A stretch of DNA of 64,000 nt, from contig MU863959.1 of the NCBI GenBank assembly GCA_033296885.1, positions 100,325-164,324 of the forward strand, in the 5' to 3' direction. The notes below the pieces were generated by a model, which saw nothing but the letters and a program-made list of their open reading frames with translations, did no database searches and was not told where the DNA came from. A program made the translations under genes and the position numbers. The first letter of the stretch is position 1. Every line of letters starts with the position of its first letter. Positions 54,965 through 64,000 of this stretch are shown in pieces. This DNA comes from Triangularia verruculosa (Eukaryota; Ascomycota; Sordariomycetes; Sordariales; Podosporaceae).

Positions 54965-55741
54965 CTACATGCGGGTATATCCATTATTCAGTAGTGAAGG
55001 CCGCCGTTGCTTGTTCTTCCTGAATCCTAACAAGGAAGGCTTCCATACCGGAATAAAAAATTTGTGGTAGTTCCCGAGCCATGACAAATCGGTATCCTCG
55101 CGTTGTAACTCCTCAGCTCTTTTATAGAAGTAACTCCAGCCGCCCCGCTGGTTCATTTCCGGTCTATCCAGGTACAACGGATATTCCATGATGTTAAATT
55201 TGCAGCCCATGCGGCAGTCCCATCCTTCCAAGTCAATGCCCTGTGGTCCGTATTTCCAGGGAACTGCTAGCTATTGGTCGTTGGTCACATCCACGGACCT
55301 CTTCACCTCAGACACGGCCTCCTCGACTCTGTCCACAAGTCTCTCCACCGCCGGGCGGTACACTTCCTTCACATTGTTGTACCTCCCGAAATAGTCGAGG
55401 TGCCTGGCGACGAATATGACATGGTTCAGGTACGTGACCAGTCTCACTCTGGAGACCTCCTTCTTCTTCCCCAGCGAGGATGAATTCCATCGTCGGACTA
55501 ACGTACCCGACTGTTAGAGACGCAACTCGATACAAAGGAATTCATGGCTGACAACAACCTACCCGCTCTGCGAGTATATTGCACATCTGTTGGTCTTCGT
55601 GGAAAGCGGTGCACGTCGCGATAGTAGGTGATGGACCCCCGGACTCGTTCGTTGAGACCATTTGCATAATTCCACGCGTACCTGATTCTCAAAAACCTTT
55701 CGGGGGCATCCAACCTCATCATACTTGTTGATGTTGCACAT
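54965..55741 (-). CDS. small protein gene with microexon and candidate stop-codon readthrough (107 aa, or 209 with readthrough)
   Basis: Exons 55741-55682, 55586-55563 (24 bases) and 55510 onward join in phase 0. The microexon reads MCNILAER, echoing the MCNINKY start of exon 1. Exon 3 encodes a basic, helical region (RVRLVTYLNHVIFVARHLDYF, then ERLVDRVEEAVSEVKR) and reaches TAG at 55273-55271. The frame continues without any stop for 101 more codons to 54965, with protein-like content (VPWKYGPQGIDLEGWDC, GGWSYFYKRAEELQR, FFIPVWKP). The stop context is CAA TAG CTA. CTA after a stop codon is a known leaky context. Alternatives: a CAG-to-TAG mutation, or a 45-base intron ending at the TAG. Family not recognised. 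A Cys-bearing N-terminus of this kind is common among small fungal proteins. Confidence 0.6.
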
Positions 55742-56457
55742 GCGGTATAAGTATGGTCGAGCTAAATTCTAAGTAAAGTAGGTCTTTAGTTAACATTTGC
55801 CCAACGTATATGGTCAGGACACGAGCAGTGTATAGGAAGCTTTTGCGTTAATGATCTGTCGTTACTAAGAATACCTTTGCATATCCCAAGTTTCGTCCTT
55901 CCCTTGGATCGACGATCCATGATGAAATCAACCACTGCGGCATTGAAGAATATTCATGAAGTGACCAGGTCAATTTTGGCTAGGTGCGGGAAGTTAGGTT
56001 GAGAGGTAACACAGTGAGGATCAGAGCGCCTTTATAGACTGTGATTTCTCGCCTTGGAGCGGCACGGGCCCTCTGGGGGATATCCAAGCTTTCGATCTGA
56101 TATACCCCCAACGTCACGCTCACCTTTAAAAACACGCTGGCAGATTTGATAGTGCCGTAAGGTCATAAACCTACCAGGTGATGTCTATCTGGTAAACAAT
56201 AATCAGGAAGCTTTACTGGTCACAAAACGGACCACCAGCCCCAGTTGCTTATCATATGAATTCTTTGCCGCTTTGAGTGTCTCCTTCCACTCTCAGCTGC
56301 ATGAATCCTTGGCAGTGGGGCTTGGGAATTTATCGCTCAGGCGATACACAAGTTCCATCCGACTGTTGAACCCCGCAAACACTGCTTCAACATGTGTCCT
56401 TGCCAAAGCTACCTGAGATACCTACCTTACCTTGATCATCAACAACAAGCCGGCAGC
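55742..56457. other. divergent intergenic region
   Basis: Promoters of two genes. No exon or repeat recognised apart from TACCTA-type strings near 56410. Confidence 0.4.
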
Positions 56458-57255
56458 ATGGGAACTACGCATCATGCAGTGACGCCTTTCGGGCCCGAGG
56501 ACCTAACGTAATGTTCATTTGCAGCCACTAGCCTCCAGATTATTTCCTCGCTAACATGTCTCTTGTTTAGTCCCGGAGCCCCCATCTTGACGGTCCAGCT
56601 GGAGGCACCAGAAGCGATCCCCCTAAGAGCAAAATTTGGTGTGACGATCAAGGTTACCTACACCGGAGAGGTACTCGCCGAGGATGGCACCAAAACCACC
56701 ACCGACCGGCCCATCATCTTCCGCTCATGGCTGATTCCATCCATGATAGACCCACTTGGAAATAACCCGCCGCGTGAAGGGTTTTGGCTGTTTCGTCGTC
56801 GGGCCAGTCCTAACACTGAAGACGACCGGAACAGCGCGCTGCGACAAAGAGATGAGCTCTGGGAGGCCTGTGACATGTACATTGAGGCATGTGCTGCTGG
56901 TGTGGACTGGGATGGACCCGACATGGAGGTTCCAGTCACAAAACATGAATATCTGACGCGCGATTTCACCAGCCTGCGGCCTGGAGAAACAAAGACGTAC
57001 CATGAAACTCTGCAGTGGGAGTCTGAGACCTATTTGCCAGATGACACGGTTCCTGGGGATAGATTTCGGTTTTCTTTCACCGGCGCGACCATGGACTGGT
57101 GGAACTGGGGTGGCTATGAGGAACATGAGAAGGCCCAGACAACAGTCATGTTACCTTCGTGGGAGTGTGGAAGGGTCATTCTGCGGGAAAATGAAAAGAA
57201 CATGCCTACTTTGGTGATTCCGGGCGCAAACGAGATTGAGTTTGTCATTGTCTAG
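56458..57255 (+). CDS. hypothetical soluble protein, probably beta-sandwich, 244 aa
   Basis: Exons 56458-56507 and 56571-57255 join in phase 2 and give MGTTHHAV...EDLTPGAPILTVQLEAP. The pattern of alternating hydrophobic residues (ILTVQLEA, FGVTIKVTYTG, RFRFSFTG, VILRENEK, EIEFVIV) suggests stacked beta strands. The middle is helical and acidic and has two Cys. There is no signal peptide, membrane helix or catalytic motif. I do not recognise the family. An arrestin- or immunoglobulin-like fold is a guess from the strand pattern only. Confidence 0.65.
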
Positions 57256-58270
57256 GTTGGGCTGGAAAGCGAAGGATATTTCGACTACTGTCCAGTATTA
57301 CCATGGCGAGATTGCACTCTTCCTAGGTACCTACCTTATCTACAGGTAGGCGGGCATGACCCAGCCTCCTGAAACTCCCGTGGTCCTCAACATCAATCTC
57401 ATCCAAATCCTGGTGCAGAAGAATCTTCCGTCACCAATTTGTAATCCTGACGTGTGTTTCAGGTGACACTTTACTTCTTCCGTATGATCTGTTAAGGATA
57501 CCACCGCACCCAAACAAAAGAATTTTCTCGTTCAAGGTTCCAACGAGCGTTTGAGAGAGCTGACCCTCGACATGGGCGTAAACCGGTGAAGAGCGGCGAA
57601 GAAAGTGCAAATCAGGTACCTAGGTATCTAAGTAGGATCATCTATCTACCCGCAACTTAAAGAGGGGGAAAGTGTATCCATCTAAGTACCGCAGTGGGAA
57701 GTCCCTAAGGCCACTGAACTAGGTATTGTGGCTACTGCTAATCTTATAGCTATATTGAATATCATGTCCACGTCGAATACTTTGCTAAGGCCCTATAAGT
57801 CAGGTACCTTAGATATTGATCGACTCGTTCTATTTGCTCCTGTCACCAACATTTCCCATGCAATTTAAGGTTACATACATCCTTCTAACTATAGAATTAC
57901 CTTTCGATCCCAGCTATAATGATGTTTTCAATCATGAAGCTCTCTTATAAATCATGGGCAGTTGGAAAATAAGCCGAACCTGACCCAAACCCCCATCCGA
58001 TTCATATTAGCATAGCGATAAAGAAACATGCCCTACGAGTAAGCAGTAGTCTAGAGGTATTTAGTGTTGCTTACTACCCGTTTCTACTCAAAGGCAATAG
58101 TACCTACCTAACTATGCTAAAACTGTAATTTCTGCTAAAGAACAGGGTCATGGCCCCATAACAGGCATGTAATGGTACCTGGGTCTCAGGGGTATTCAGG
58201 GGTGTCAGGAGGTCACTGAGCATATATTCAGCCATCATCGTATCTGTGTCAAGTACTCTTAGCTAGGCAA
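57256..58270. other. 1-kb intergenic region with TAGGTACCTA-type strings
   Basis: Non-coding and rather AT-rich. Several near-palindromic GGTACCTA/TAGGTACC strings occur (around 57328, 57615, 57783 and 58170). No RNA gene or exon recognised. Confidence 0.45.
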
Positions 58271-60385
58271 TCAAGCCTCATAACCATATCTTTCACCAAT
58301 TTCCCATTGCCGGTGAGGGAACATCAAAAGATATAATACAGCCGGTAACACCGCTTGTAGTGCCAGCCACCACCATTGAGAGAAGAAAAGAACAACAGTT
58401 ATAAAGCCGGCCGTGCAAATAAGCCAAAAGCAGAAGCTTCTAACGAAATATACTGAAAGTGGCCTTGAGTACTGCCCAGTGGTCTCACGAGATGTCCTAT
58501 CCGGGATCATGCCCGTTAGTATGAAGCAGAAACACTGGAAGGGTTGAACAACGAATACGACCTTAAAATAGAATCCCATCCAACCTGTGATGCTGATTTC
58601 ATATGACCTATCCAAGAAGATCGAGATTGTCACGATTATCACTTGAGAACCCGTAAGACAAGCAGTAGCTGCGGTCCGACTCTTGTCTCGATAGCAACTA
58701 TCGAGGACGACCATAATATCTGTCTCGTCGAGGACGGGCACAGCGTGTGGCACAGCGCGTGGCCTAATTGAATCGGCTATATCTATATATTCGGCGTTAT
58801 TGACTTCATGCAGATGTCGCGCATCTGGCGGACTTGGAGTGCTTGCAGCAATTGGGGTGGAAGGCGCTAAAGATGTGCCGGCTTGCTCTTGATATGGGAC
58901 ATGGCGATGTGAGCCAGATCGCAGTTCTTCGAGTGGTATGCTGGCAGTGCCTTCACTTCGATCGGTGGACTGCAAGGTTCCGTGCGCGGAGCCATGGGCA
59001 AATTCTACTCCTTAAAACCCATAGTTAGCGTCAGTTTCATATAAGCTCACCCAGTGTGTTCCATTGGCTCACCGCTGTGTTGTATCGGAACATTTGATAC
59101 GCCGTTCGGTGAGTGGGGGTTGCTGTCGCCGCATGCTTCCTCGGCCACATCATCTGGGAACATTACTGCCTGGATTATCACGAAAATCGGCCCTAGCAGA
59201 AGAAATACAGGAAGGATTTGACCGAATCCCCAGTCGTTATCTTCGACGTCAACTGAAGATCTTGCGTCAAAAAGCCGCCATGTACACCATGCCGCAGATA
59301 CAATGAGCCAGTACACCTATACAGAGTTAGATATTAATTAGTGGGCGATACCTGAAGGGCAATAGAATGTAGTACTTACGTCGGATATTTCTGACGTGAA
59401 TAGGTCAGTGTAATGCTTGGTCATCAAGTAGGTCGCTTCCATTAGTGCTACTGTCCCAAAAGGCCAGTTTCCCCTGAGCCGATGTCGTGGCCGGATTCCC
59501 TCTCCAGTCTTAGCTGTTATATGCTTCTTCAGTTGCTTCAAAAAAGGGCGACTGATATGGTTGCGGATTCTGGCCCGAAGCCTGTTGGACCAGGGCTGCA
59601 CCAATTTCATGGACCGTGTGAAGTACCCAAAAAACAACAGAAGGATTGAGATTATCGCTGACTCGAACGATTTTGTACCGGCAAGCTTATCATCGCCAGA
59701 AAGATTTCTTTGCCATAACGCGCGCCCTGTTTTGAGATTAAAGAAACATTTTGTGTCTGATGCCGGATAAGCCGCAGTTGGTTCGTTGTGGCCCCAGTTG
59801 AAGAAGAGGGTTGGTACTAAGGCTGGGAAAAGACCCAGCCATAGGAGCGTCATACAAAATAATCGTATGTTTCGCTCTCGCGGGTGGTGATCCAGGTAGA
59901 CTCTGAGCACCGTCAGGCAGGCAACATGGGTTAGGTTGGAAAGCCAAGCTAGATAAACGACGAGCTGCCAGTGATAGGCTGATACATAGCAGGAAACCCT
60001 CAGGTAAGCACTTAGTAAAATGCCCAAGCCAGTCAGCAGTTGTACGTCGCACATGCTTAGCATGACCTTTAGGAATTACTAGTCAGCATTGAGCCCACAA
60101 TAGACGAGGGACTTGCTACAGTTACTGACCTTCCTAAACGTCTTCGAAGGATCGAAAGCGAAGAGGTAGTGTAAGATGACGAGACTAACGACAAGCCATG
60201 CTGTCCCGAGAAAACCAGTAAGCACCTTTTTTGGTCAGTGTTAGCATGATGCTTCCGTCGAAACCCGACATAAGTCCCCCGCTCAATTGAAATATAGCAC
60301 CACTTACCCCTTTCCCTCCAATGTCGGGATTTGGCTGCAGGTCATCAGGCTCTGCAAAGCAATCACGTAAACATTGTTCAGCCAT
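58271..60385 (-). CDS. polytopic integral membrane protein, unknown function, 614 aa
   Basis: Exons 60385-60308, 60225-60130, 60066-59380, 59316-59073 and 59010-58271 join in frame. The N-terminus has Cys-X3-Cys and the block PNPDIGGKG just before the first membrane helix (VLTGFLGTAWLVVSLVILHY), a start seen in a fungal family of unknown role. Four further helices follow in exon 3, then a basic loop (RLRARIRNH). Exon 4 holds a helix pair (WLIVSAAWCTWRLF, ILPVFLLLGPIFVIIQAV). Next is a long Ser/Pro-rich hydrophilic loop, and exon 5 adds at least three more helices ending close to the C-terminus. About ten spans in total. Start: first ATG of the frame. A hydrophobic in-frame stretch upstream without ATG leaves an extra 5' exon possible. 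Confidence 0.65.
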
Positions 60386-60642
60386 ATCTTCCGACTTAGA
60401 TTCAGCTGCGCAACTGATAGTTGATATAAGACTAAGGAAGTAAAAGCACAAAAACTCAATCACCGTGGAAGACTTCAGAGGGGGAATTTGCACTGCCACG
60501 TGGCTAGGCAGCAGTATCGTGCAAGTGTCTTGTATGGCGACCAATAGTCATCGAGGATCGTGCTTAAAGTCTCAACATTTGTCTCCCCACTTGTTAAGTG
60601 TTAAACTGCCTATACCACGCTTAAACATATCGAGGTTGAGGA
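60386..60642. other. short intergenic region
   Basis: Between the membrane protein start and the 3' end of the acyl-CoA synthetase. Nothing recognised, apart from the possible missing 5' exon noted for the upstream gene. Confidence 0.35.
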
Positions 60643-62494
60643 CTACAGCTTACTTCCCCCCTGCTGCCGCTTCTTCGCCAACGCTCTCAAATCCTTCCTG
60701 AGAATTTTGCCTGATGGGCTCTTTTGGATGGCCGTCAAAAACACCACCCCGCCCCTCAACTTCTTATGGTTGGATACCTGCTTCGCAACCCAATCTTGTA
60801 TCTCCTTGCCAGTTATACCCTTCTGATCCGCAACTACCACATACGCCCTCGGCACCTCTATTCCTTCGTTCTCGTCGTCGACACCAATCACCGCCGCGTC
60901 CAGAATTTCAGGGTGGCTGATCAGCAGTGCCTCCAGCTCCGCAGGGGCGACCTGATTCCCTTTGTACTTGATAAGTTCCTATCCAGAATGTCAGCATTCA
61001 TCACTTTCTAACTTTATTTTCATAAAAAACTGTACCTTACCTTTTTGCGATCGACAATGTAAAACAAACCCCCCTTGTACACCGCTATATCACCCGTCTT
61101 GAACCATCTCTCCCTCCCCACGCCACCGTCAGCGAATCCTTCTCTGTTGGCCTGCTCATTATTCCAGTATCCCTTCGTAATCATCGGTCCCCGAACCCAG
61201 ATCTCGCCCTCCTCGCCAACCTCGACATCCTTGCCATCCTCCCCAACAATCCTTGCCTCGATCCCAGCAACAAGCGCGGACACACTCCCAGATTCGTCAT
61301 CCTCAAATTCACTACCGAACGGCAGGATAGTCACGCTCCCGGTCGTCTCTGACAGCCCCCATGTCTGCATCAATCTCGGCTTCTTCAGTCTTCCTCCCCC
61401 AAGCTTAGCCTTCGCGGCACGCTGCAGTTCCTTGCCCATTGGCGCCGCACCAGACACCGCGTGCTCGACAGTGGCGAACTGATCAGTCACTAGCGGGGAC
61501 TTGGCGATCAACAGGAACACCGGGGGGACAGAGAAGAATTGCGTGACCTTGTACTTGGCAGTATATTGCAGGAACAAGGGGAAGTCAAACACTCTCATCC
61601 AGTAGACTGCTCCACCGAGGTAGAACGGGTTCACGAAGTAGCCCTGGATACCAGCGATATGCGCGGCTGGCAAGTGGGCTACGGTGCGGTAGACATGGGG
61701 CAGTCCGAGCTTGGTGTAGTAGTCCCTGTTTGGGTCGAGGACAAGGGCTGCCTCGGCAACTATGTTGGTATGTGATAACAAACATGCTTTGGGAGGACCG
61801 GTGGTGCCGGAGGAGAAGAGCAGACAAATAATGGAGTCGTCAAGCTGGCGGCGGGAGGTTATTTTGGTCCAGGAGAGCTCACCAGATGGACTTAGGGGGA
61901 CAGAGGATGGAGCCGGGGTTAAGAGAAGCTTTCTACCTGGCTGGGAGGAATAAACCACCACGCTTTGAGGCGGGAGGCCAGTAAGCTTGGCTGCAGCGAT
62001 TGCCGTAGCTTTGGTGTCAGCGTTGCAAAGGACGACTTTAACGCCTACTTGCTTGATCTGTGCGGCGAGTTCTTTGGGAGTTGAACCGGGGTTGGAGGCG
62101 GAGAAGATACCGCCTGCTGCGATGGTGGAGTAGAAGAGGGAAGGAAGGAGGTAGTGGCCGGTAGAAATGGCGAGGACGACATCTTTGTTGAGTCCAGAGG
62201 CACCAATTCCGTATTCATGCCGAAGAATGGAGGCGGTGGACTTGACGAGTGTGCGCAGCTGGGATTTAGTGACGTGGTTGTTGTCTGGGGAAGCAGCGTC
62301 AGCATGAAGAATCGACGTTTCTTCGGCAAGTGTATGTGGTGATTCTGCAGATCAAGTTAGCTTGACTAAATCGTTGTTGCCATAGGGGGTGGCAAACCAA
62401 AGAGAAAGGTGAGCAGGTCGAGCTCAGGGTGTTCGGCGTTGGTGGCAGCCTTGTAGATGGTGCCGGCGCTGGTCTTCTCAACGATGCTACCCAT
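60643..62494 (-). CDS. peroxisomal acyl-CoA synthetase / 4-coumarate-CoA-ligase-like enzyme, 578 aa
   Basis: Activates a carboxylic acid to its CoA thioester through an acyl-adenylate. Exons 62494-62398, 62344-61041 and 60978-60643 join in frame. The AMP-binding core is complete: LLFSSGTTGPPKACLLSH (about residue 210), AAAHLPAAH-like AHLPAAHIAG, QTWGLSETTG (about 357), WFKTGDIAVY (about 454), DRKKELIKYKGNQVAPAELE across the last intron, and the C-terminal lysine region SPSGKILRKDL. The protein ends in SKL, the canonical type-1 peroxisomal targeting signal, so it should act on fatty or aromatic acids entering peroxisomal beta-oxidation or a peroxisomal biosynthetic step. Length is typical for the 4CL-like group. 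The exact acid cannot be told from sequence. Confidence 0.93.
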
Positions 62495-64000
62495 AATTGG
62501 CGGATGGCTGTGAACAGACGGCGAAAAGAAGGATGTGCCGTATACTCAAAAGATTGGGAGAACCCAGATAGAGATACTAACTCAATACATCTAAGTCCTA
62601 GATGTCAACATATATCCGAGAAGCGGGGCAGATGTCACAGCAGACACCATTCCCAGTTCGATCATGTTGTGCAGCCACAAAACCCGGGGTAACAGGGGAA
62701 CAGTGCAACGAGCCTCGGTTCAATGTTGGGGCTGTGATAGCCAATGCGGGGGGATCGACCAGGCCAGCTCCAAGCTTCGACAAGTTGGGGAACCTTCGAC
62801 TTGGCAGCTGAAGAGATGTTCCTGAAATACACCAAGTTTTTGACTGCACAAGCAGGTACTGCTAGTTGAAAAAAAGATCTATCATTGACGAGATATGACC
62901 AGCAAGTTGTGGTGTTAAAGCCTCCCACAACTGCCACAGCTCACAGGGCAGCTGCCTATGATAACTTGAGATGAACAAAGAAAACCATTCCACCGTTACT
63001 GCCTGCAGTTTGAGTAGAGCTTTCATCCCCTCCTCCCTGCCCATGCCGAGTCCCTAATTCTTTTCCCGCAATAATGGGTTTATGATAACACTTCGTCGAC
63101 TCCAACATCTCAAACATTGATGGCATCAGGTTGGTCCACACTTGCATACTCCCGGGAACCCCGATACTCAGGTTTTAAAGATATTTGCTAATTTAAATAT
63201 CTCTTAAATAGGCTACGTAGCTAACACACGCTTGCACGCCCTGGACTTTATGTGTTTTAGACGTTTTTTAGCTTTAAAGTCGAGACTGCCCCCATCAAGT
63301 TTACTTTCTGCCCACAACAACCACGTCACCAACAACGCTCGCAAGTAACCGCACGTTTGACAATTTATTCATTAAAAACTGGACTGTCTTCACATGCGAA
63401 TAAATTTTAGACTGACTTTTAACTTTACATCCGGAAGGTTCGAAACTGACCAATATCAGAAAGAATCAAGCCGTCAAGCAGTCGCTTACCGTGGCCCTGC
63501 ATTCCCAATGCCAACCGCTTATCGCTCAGGTCCTTAGCCTAGCAATATCCAGTGCCAGGCCGGTTTGTTGGCTACAAACCACACTGCTCACACTTGTTGA
63601 GGGTGGCAATGTGTAATGGTATTTAGTCCCAGTCATACCTTGAAGATGGTCCCTCTCCTTCTTTTCTTACCTGCGGGTAGACTGGGTATATGGCCGGGTC
63701 TGGGAAGCGTTAATTCACTTCAGTGCCGCTGATGATGCATGCGGTAGTTAGCAGCGGTGATGGGCTCATATGGAAAACGATGTTTTCAAGGGCTTGACCG
63801 CTTTGAATTCCAGCCTCAAAGTGTTGCCATGTCAACCATGGCCTGCGCTCCCGAAGGCAACGTGGCCCGTGCACCCACACAGCCCCACCTGGAGCAAGTG
63901 CCCCAGCACGCGGTGGACAAAAAAATTGGTACTGCAAATGCCCCCCCACCACCACATCAAACACCACCCACACATCAAAACTCAACGAAATACAGCCATT
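62495..64000. other. 1.5-kb non-coding end region
   Basis: Promoter of the acyl-CoA synthetase, then an AT-richer stretch (63175-63480) with TTTAAA-type strings typical of RIP-affected DNA. No exon recognised. Ends with a MITE-family terminus at 63909. Confidence 0.45.
63909..63938. mobile_element. terminus of a third MITE-family element, running out of the match
   Basis: CGCGGTGGAC followed by AAAAAAATTGGTACTGCAA matches the left terminal repeat of the copies at 6613 and 22062 and is less mutated in places. After TGCAAATG the sequence (C-rich, CCACCACC) no longer matches. It is therefore a solo end or a longer element with a different interior that continues past 64000. Confidence 0.55.

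Noticed and set aside
1..64000. CRISPR array, rRNA operon, or a polyketide/non-ribosomal peptide cluster
   Set aside because: No regularly spaced identical repeats, no rRNA-like sequence and no multidomain synthase frames were seen. The gene content is that of an ordinary fungal chromosome arm with an accessory island.

Overview
The window is nuclear DNA of a filamentous ascomycete, most likely a Sordariomycete close to the Sordariales. The reasons are genes on both strands interrupted by short introns (about 50-215 bases) with GT/AG ends and CTAAC-like branch sites, typical fungal families (SAT4/PTH11-type rhodopsin-like receptor, 2EXR/F-box-like proteins, GMC oxidoreductase, GH27 and CE1 enzymes), and repeats whose copies differ mostly by C/T and G/A changes, as expected after repeat-induced point mutation (RIP). 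All exon joins below were worked out by eye from reading frame and splice signals. No database search was possible.

Layout. 1-6.6 kb: a 52-residue KR-repeat peptide, a disordered protein of unknown function, an intronless TATA-binding-protein paralogue and a sugar transporter. 6.6-6.85 kb: a MITE-like element. 7.1-15.4 kb: a 2EXR/F-box-like protein, guanylate kinase, a GFA-domain protein, a degenerate minisatellite, a one-span membrane protein and a rhodopsin-like receptor. 15.4-17.7 kb: mostly non-coding. 17.7-21.7 kb: a flavin monooxygenase and a gene with an in-frame TAG. 21.7-35.8 kb is an accessory island: a second MITE copy, three (perhaps four) paralogues of an unrecognised family that share an intron position (two with strongly acidic tails), two tRNA-derived SINE-like copies, two minisatellite blocks, a (TG)18 tract and a leader rich in splice donors. 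A TENA-domain gene lies inside this island.

35.8-45.5 kb: a secreted GMC oxidoreductase, a transferrin-receptor/Vps70-like protein that appears to have lost its catalytic residues, and the retromer subunit Vps35. 46-51.4 kb: an F-box-like plus ankyrin protein and a polytopic membrane protein. 51.7-54.8 kb: a CE1 esterase and a GH27 alpha-galactosidase side by side, which would suit plant-polysaccharide use together with the sugar transporter and GMC oxidoreductase. 54.96-55.74 kb: a small gene with a 24-base microexon and a CAA-TAG-CTA stop followed in frame by 101 more residues, a candidate for stop-codon readthrough. 56.4-62.5 kb: a predicted beta-rich protein, a polytopic membrane protein and a peroxisomal (C-terminal SKL) acyl-CoA synthetase. 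The last 1.5 kb is non-coding and ends with the terminus of a third MITE-family copy.

The strongest candidates for something undescribed are the paralogue cluster at 22.7-33.7 kb and the possible readthrough gene at 55 kb.
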